Made by a program: the position numbers and the translations under genes. From contig NZ_CP053538.1 of assembly GCF_013137895.1 (NCBI RefSeq), positions 1,115,501 through 1,179,500 on the forward strand: a stretch of DNA of 64,000 nt, in the 5' to 3' direction. The notes below the pieces were generated by a model. It saw only the letters and a list, made by a program, of their open reading frames with translations, was not told where the DNA came from and ran no database searches. This document shows, in pieces, positions 59,772-64,000 of the stretch (its first letter is position 1; every line of letters begins with the position of its first letter). The stretch is from Hymenobacter taeanensis. GTDB taxonomy: Bacteria; Bacteroidota; Bacteroidia; Cytophagales; Hymenobacteraceae.

Positions 59772-62321
59772 TTATTTTTGGTCGAGCACCGCCAAGCTGG
59801 TTTCGGCTACTACGGGCTGGCCACCCCCCGAAACGCCCTCTACGGCCGCCCGGAACGTACCGCCCTGGTCAGAAGCGTAAAACGTAACCTGGGCGTTGCC
59901 GGAAGCCGGCACTTGCAGCCTGGGCAACCAGTAGAGTGTGGTAGTGCGGGGGTCAGGCTTGGGACTGCTGGCGCCCGCATAGTGGGGGGCGTAGAACTGC
60001 CGGGCCCGGTAAAAAGCCGGCAGGGTGCGCACGAGTATACCGGCGGCCGGGGAGCGGGAAGCATCAGCAGAGCCTCCGCGTTTGGTAAACACGGCAATAA
60101 CCCCGTTGCCGCCCTGTGAGCCATAAATAGCTGCCGCCGCTCCTTTGAGCACCTCAATCCGCTCCACATCATTCGGCATAATTCCCAGCAGGCCATCGGC
60201 ATCCAGCATGGGCATACCATCCAGCAGAAACAGCGGTTGGGAAGAGCCCGAGAGAGACGATATTCCCCGAATCAATACCTGGTATGAGTAGCCACTGCGC
60301 GTTACGGTTACGCCCGGCACGCGCCCCTGCAACAGGTCGAAAATGTTGGTATAGGTGTTGGCATTAGGGATTTTGCTCAGGTCGAGGACGTTGCTGGCTT
60401 GTCCGTGCAGGGAGCGAGGGTCGTGGGCCGGAAGCTGCCGCTGCCCCTGAATGGTGACGTTGCGCAGCACAATGCCGCTCGTAGAATCAGGCCGGAACTG
60501 TTTCTCCAGCACCTGCTGCCGTCGGCTCCGCTGCCCGTAGGCCACTATTTCGGGCGGCGGGCTGGTAGAAGTGGGCAGTAGTGGTACCGGCAGCAGTTTG
60601 GTGGGCGCCGGCCACAGCTCATTCAGCTTGATCAGGACGTTACTTTTGCCCTTGTCCGTACGGGCCTGCAGCAGCACTTTGGTGGTGTCTTGGGCTGGCA
60701 AGCCCAGAAACAGAAAGTACCCCTCAGCGTTGGCATTGCCCACCGTTAGGGCCTTGGCATCTTTCTGAAGCAGGGTCAGGGAGCCATTGGGCACGGGCTT
60801 CTGGTTGGGGCGTATCAGTTGGCCACCCAAGCTAAGCGCCTGCTCTGCCGGGAACACGTACTCGGCGTTAGGCGGGGTATTGGTGAGCAGCTCTTTCCAC
60901 ACAAAACGGCTCCAGCCTTGGGTCAGCAGCAGATCATCGAGGGCGCGGCGGGTGGTGGCGTTAGGGTTGCGGAAGTAGTAGCCGGGGTTTTCTACGTAGC
61001 CGCGCAGCTCTGAAGTCAGCAGCAAGTGCGACTGCATGGTAGCATCAGTAGTGCCCGTGGCGGGCAAGCCGGCCGTGCTGACCACCGCCATTGAGAGCTC
61101 AGCCGGTGCAGGCTCGCCGGTGGGGGTGCGCACTTCTACCTGCATGGTTACCGCCTCCCGGGGCCGGTAAGTAGGTTTGTGCGGAGTGAGCGTTACTTGC
61201 AGACCCTGCTCCTCGGGCACAAACACCAGGCGCTCGGCACGGGCTACTTGCTGCCCATCAAAAACAGTGATATGCAGCAGCCCGGCCGGGAGCTTAGCCT
61301 TCGGAATGGAGGCCTGGTAGGTTTCGGCGCCGGCAATTTTGCCCTCACCCACAAACACCGGCATGCCCCGCACGTGCGCCACCAAGCGTAGGGTTTCTGG
61401 CGCGGGAGCTGCCCCAGCTGCCACCTGATGCCGAATATATACCTGGTAGTTGCCCCCAATCTCGCGCACGTTGAGGAGCCAACCGGCTGGCTGCACTGCC
61501 GGCAAGGGGTACGTGGCGGTGGTACCATCGGGCAGCGTAACGCGGGCATGGTAGCGGCGGCCGGCAGCGGGCGTAAACCCAAGAGAGCTCATACCCAGCG
61601 CAGGTGTGCTGAAGGCGGCTACCTGCTGGTCTTGCTCATCCAGAATGTGGCCACTCACGGCAAGTCCTTGCCCGCTGGCAGTAGTAGCCTTTACGGCCAG
61701 CACCGTCTGCAGCCCGGCCACGTACTCGCCGCCTTCCGGGAAGAACTGCACATCGGGCTTGCGGCTGGCTTCCAGCAGCCGGGCGTTGCGCCGGGCAGTG
61801 GCGGCTACCGTAGCGGCGCGGGCGCCTACTGAGCCTACTTCACTGGCTCCAACCGATGCCTGCCACACTGGCACCCTCCGCGAAAAGAACAGCTCTTCGC
61901 CCTGGTTTCGCATCCAGCTGGTGTAGGCCCGGAGGGTGTACACGCCCTGCGCCAGGGTATCGGGCAATACAATGTCGCCCTCGGCCAGGCCGCCGCGCAG
62001 GGAGAGCGTGCGCCGAAACGCCACTTGCCGGTTGGGCGCCACCATATCCACGTACAGCACGCGGCTCATGGAGTCGAGCTGGTGCGACTGGCCATTGAGC
62101 ACGTAGGCTTTAAACCACAGCGTTTCGCCGGCGGCGTAGGCCACTTGGTTGGTGTGCAGGTAGCTGACTTCGGGCGGCGCCTCGTTGTAGAAAGCTTGTA
62201 ACCGCGTCAGGATATAGGTAGCGGGGGTGTTGTCGGGGGCTTGGAAGGCGGCGCTGCCAGCCCCAAGCAGGGCTAAGGTTACCACGGCCAGCCCTGGCCG
62301 CCGCAGGCGGAATAACTTCAT
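59772..62321 (-). CDS. MG2-domain protein with TonB-plug insert, secreted
   Basis: 849 residues with a signal peptide (MKLFRLRRPGLAVVTLALLGAGSAA). Residues about 40-150 and beyond match macroglobulin MG2-type text (LHTNQVAYAAGETLWFKAYVLNG, GDIVLPDTLAQGVYTLRAYTSWMRN). Near residues 640-745 lies a TonB-dependent-receptor plug: LQGRVPGVTVTRSGYSYQVLIRGISSLSG, PLFLLDGMP, NDVERIEVLKGAAAAIYGSQGGNGVIAVFTKRG. No beta-barrel follows. This MG2-plus-plug chimera is characteristic of Bacteroidota surface proteins and may cap or anchor an outer-membrane complex. Followed by a hairpin. Confidence 0.85.
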   Translation of the reverse strand: MKLFRLRRPGLAVVTLALLGAGSAAFQAPDNTPATYILTRLQAFYNEAPPEVSYLHTNQVAYAAGETLWFKAYVLNGQSHQLDSMSRVLYVDMVAPNRQVAFRRTLSLRGGLAEGDIVLPDTLAQGVYTLRAYTSWMRNQGEELFFSRRVPVWQASVGASEVGSVGARAATVAATARRNARLLEASRKPDVQFFPEGGEYVAGLQTVLAVKATTASGQGLAVSGHILDEQDQQVAAFSTPALGMSSLGFTPAAGRRYHARVTLPDGTTATYPLPAVQPAGWLLNVREIGGNYQVYIRHQVAAGAAPAPETLRLVAHVRGMPVFVGEGKIAGAETYQASIPKAKLPAGLLHITVFDGQQVARAERLVFVPEEQGLQVTLTPHKPTYRPREAVTMQVEVRTPTGEPAPAELSMAVVSTAGLPATGTTDATMQSHLLLTSELRGYVENPGYYFRNPNATTRRALDDLLLTQGWSRFVWKELLTNTPPNAEYVFPAEQALSLGGQLIRPNQKPVPNGSLTLLQKDAKALTVGNANAEGYFLFLGLPAQDTTKVLLQARTDKGKSNVLIKLNELWPAPTKLLPVPLLPTSTSPPPEIVAYGQRSRRQQVLEKQFRPDSTSGIVLRNVTIQGQRQLPAHDPRSLHGQASNVLDLSKIPNANTYTNIFDLLQGRVPGVTVTRSGYSYQVLIRGISSLSGSSQPLFLLDGMPMLDADGLLGIMPNDVERIEVLKGAAAAIYGSQGGNGVIAVFTKRGGSADASRSPAAGILVRTLPAFYRARQFYAPHYAGASSPKPDPRTTTLYWLPRLQVPASGNAQVTFYASDQGGTFRAAVEGVSGGGQPVVAETSLAVLDQK

Positions 62322-62516
62322 AAGATCGGGTAGCGGGAATAATAGATAAGGCTTAAAGTTGATGATTAATCTGGTCTTCGCACGGGTTTACACTGCTTAA
62401 TGCGGTACTTGCGGCCGGGCCATGCAACTGTTTGCCTCCGCTGCGGCTCTCTTGCCTGTTACCACTGGCCTAGGCCAGTGCCCGGTTACCTTCCCCACCG
62501 CTCTTTATAGTTTGCT

Positions 62517-62948
62517 ATGTTTCGTTCGGTACTCTCTTGCCTGGCACTTTCCTTGTCGTTGGTGCTCAGCAGCTGCACCAAAGGTGATGAGCCCGTGCCC
62601 GCGCCGGTGTACCTACTGGATCAGCGCTGGGTTCTGACGGAGATAAAGGGCAAAGAAACTCCCAAAAACGCCACGGCCGACTTACTCCTGCAAGCGGCCA
62701 GCAATGCGTATATCTGCCACTCCTACTGCAACCAGCTTATGGGCACGTATGAGTTGGCGGCCGGCACCCCGGCCCTGCATTTCCCCACGGGTGGCTCTAC
62801 ATTCGCGCTTTGCAATGAGATTGAGGCAGAAACTGCCTACAGCGCCGCCCTGCACCAAACGGCCCGTTACGTCATCAGCAACCGCACCCTTCGGCTCTAC
62901 GGGGCCGAGTCGGGGCAACCGCTCCTCGTTTTCCGGGCCGCCGACTAG
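62517..62948 (+). CDS. META-like lipoprotein
   Basis: 143 residues; signal peptide ends in the lipobox VLSSC with the modified Cys at about residue 20. The mature domain (LLDQRWVLTEIKG, CHSYCNQLMGTYELAAG, LHFPTGGSTFALCNEIEAETAY, ARYVISNRTLRLYGAESG) resembles the lipoprotein at 55059 in strand order and Cys placement but is divergent. Function unknown. Starts 195 bases from the divergent MG2 gene. Confidence 0.8.
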   Translation: MFRSVLSCLALSLSLVLSSCTKGDEPVPAPVYLLDQRWVLTEIKGKETPKNATADLLLQAASNAYICHSYCNQLMGTYELAAGTPALHFPTGGSTFALCNEIEAETAYSAALHQTARYVISNRTLRLYGAESGQPLLVFRAAD

Positions 62949-62957
62949 TTGGCTCTA

Positions 62958-63014
62958 CCCCGGAATGACAAAGGCCGCCCTCTGGAGAGAAGGGCGGCCT
63001 TTGTCATTCCGGGG
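62958..63014. terminator. Perfect 24-bp inverted repeat
   Basis: Arms 62958-62981 and 62991-63014 are perfect complements around a 9-nt loop CTGGAGAGA, between the convergent META lipoprotein and barrel genes. It is long for a terminator, and the GTCATTCCGGGG end also resembles extragenic palindromes seen elsewhere. Confidence 0.85.
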
Positions 63015-63033
63015 GCACTTGGCTCAAACCTAC

Positions 63034-64000
63034 TTAGAACCCTACGTTCAGCACCAATCCCTGCAACTCCCAGGCGCGGGTTTGGGAGTTATAGAAGGTG
63101 CGCACTCCCGCCTCCAGCGGGGTACGCAGGCGCAAGGGGTTAAATACAAAAGATAGGTCGAAGCCCGTGGAGTAATCAGTGCGATGCACCAGCAGGTTTT
63201 CGCCGGAGGGCAGCAATACGCGGCTGCTGCCGGCGGCCCTATCATAGAAAGCTACTCCTTTGAGGCGCTGGATGTAGAGCCAGCGGCCCAGCTCCCAGTG
63301 CACATCGGCCAGGGGCAGGCGGTACTCGGCGCTGAGCACGTTCAGACGGTCGAGGCTCACGTAGCTCAGCCCGCGCGGGTAAAACACGGTGGTGCCAAAC
63401 CGGTATTGGTTCTGCTGCTGCCACTGGTAGCCCCCCCTGAGCCGGATGCTGTGGTGCGCCCCAATTCCCGGCAGGTATACCCCGGCCTGCGCACTCCGCT
63501 GCCGGGCATCTAGGCCAGTGCCGAAGGGCGTACCGCGCCACGCCACGCTAGCCGTCTGGCCCCAGCGCGGGCCCACGTCGCGGCGGCTCTGGCGCAGGGT
63601 GCGGGCGTAGGCCACACTGCCGGTTAGCACATGCAGGCTGCGTCCAAAGCCTACCTCCGTAACGGAGCGAACCGGTAAATCATAGCCCCGCACCATTTCC
63701 ATCTGGTAGTAGCCGCCCACCGTGAGCGACTGCTGCATGCGGGAGTGGGTTAGAATGAGAGGCAGCCGGGCGCCCGCCAGCAGGCGGGTGTACTGCCACT
63801 GGTCTTCCAGCAGGCCGCCATCGCGGGTGAGCACAGAAGTGCGGCGCTGCCCGGCGGTCAGGCCCACATCCAGCACGGGCCACAGGCCCTGGTAACTAAC
63901 ATCTACGGCGGCGCTGCCCGTGCGCTCTACGCCATCATAGCTCACGCCCGCTATAGCTTGGGTGGTGCTTAATATATCCTGGGAGCGCACGCCCAACACC
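63034..64000 (-). CDS. C-terminal barrel of a truncated outer-membrane protein
   Basis: At least 322 residues, open at the right edge of the window. The sequence is made of amphipathic strands with tight turns (TRLLAGARLPLILTHSRMQQSLTVGGYYQMEM, YSTGFDLSFVFNPLRLRTPLEAGVRTFYNSQ) and ends LQGLVLNVGF with a C-terminal Phe, the outer-membrane assembly signature. The length and strand pattern suggest a 14- to 16-strand barrel such as the surface-antigen/BamA-type or a TolB-propeller-linked barrel in Bacteroidota; the missing N-terminus prevents naming it. Confidence 0.75.
   Translation of the reverse strand, partial: VLGVRSQDILSTTQAIAGVSYDGVERTGSAAVDVSYQGLWPVLDVGLTAGQRRTSVLTRDGGLLEDQWQYTRLLAGARLPLILTHSRMQQSLTVGGYYQMEMVRGYDLPVRSVTEVGFGRSLHVLTGSVAYARTLRQSRRDVGPRWGQTASVAWRGTPFGTGLDARQRSAQAGVYLPGIGAHHSIRLRGGYQWQQQNQYRFGTTVFYPRGLSYVSLDRLNVLSAEYRLPLADVHWELGRWLYIQRLKGVAFYDRAAGSSRVLLPSGENLLVHRTDYSTGFDLSFVFNPLRLRTPLEAGVRTFYNSQTRAWELQGLVLNVGF

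Noticed and set aside
1..64000. CRISPR array, prophage or insertion sequence
   Set aside because: No spaced direct-repeat array, no transposase, integrase or structural phage gene was found in any frame.

Overview
The window looks like chromosome of a GC-rich Bacteroidota bacterium, most likely Hymenobacter or a close relative (an inference from protein families and style, not from a marker gene). Supporting signs are a SprA-type type IX secretion (T9SS) translocon, a protease with a type A T9SS sorting domain, TAnnTTTG -7 promoter elements with few Shine-Dalgarno sites, lipoproteins of Bacteroidota families (DUF4136, META), a MG2/TonB-plug protein, and dense use of the string GGCCTAG. Most of the window is ordinary chromosome. 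No rRNA, CRISPR array, intact insertion sequence or prophage is visible.

Layout. 1-7510: 3' part of sprA, then gcvH, vanZ-like and an M28 peptidase in an apparent operon. 7.7-9.5 kb: a secreted protein and YicC-family RNase on the minus strand. 9.8-13.1 kb: glycosyltransferase, flippase and methyltransferase, a small surface-glycan cluster. 13.2-18.8 kb: MoxR ATPase, a beta-flower protein, tRNA-Leu(UAA), an HNH endonuclease gene wedged between two tRNA genes, tRNA-Gly(GCC), mutS. 18.9-30.8 kb: rRNA/tRNA methyltransferase, T9SS cargo protease, a membrane J-domain pair, TerC, YajQ, GNAT, Mpo1-like, thioesterase, NYN/cold-shock protein, YdjM-like protein and two small genes. 31.0-34.6 kb: mfd.

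34.6-39.3 kb is the accessory region. Directly after mfd comes a perfect 33-bp inverted repeat, then a strongly AT-rich 957-codon gene fusing a PHP phosphoesterase domain to an SMC/ABC-type ATPase (resembling TrlF-family proteins; a candidate phage-defence or nucleic-acid conflict gene), followed by two tandem GNAT acetyltransferase pseudogenes inactivated only by in-frame stop codons.

39.7-45.3 kb: SDR and AraC regulator, a BLUF blue-light receptor next to a PAS histidine kinase (a likely light-responsive pair), and a TonB-domain protein. 45.6-52.4 kb: asparaginase-like hydrolase, STAS-like protein, DUF4136 lipoprotein, a frameshifted small gene, HAD phosphatase, glycosidase plus SDR operon, and a Ser/Thr/Gly repeat secreted protein. 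52.5-64.0 kb: aldo/keto reductase, DUF2268 protease, META lipoproteins, DsbA/FrnE oxidoreductase, DUF1905, DUF2141, Clp-N-like, alpha/beta hydrolase, MG2/TonB-plug protein and the C-terminal barrel of a truncated outer-membrane protein.

Two themes link the genes: envelope and secretion functions (sprA, T9SS cargo, lipoproteins, TonB-related proteins), and genome maintenance (mutS, mfd, plus a possible defence ATPase). Strong symmetric hairpins close many transcription units.
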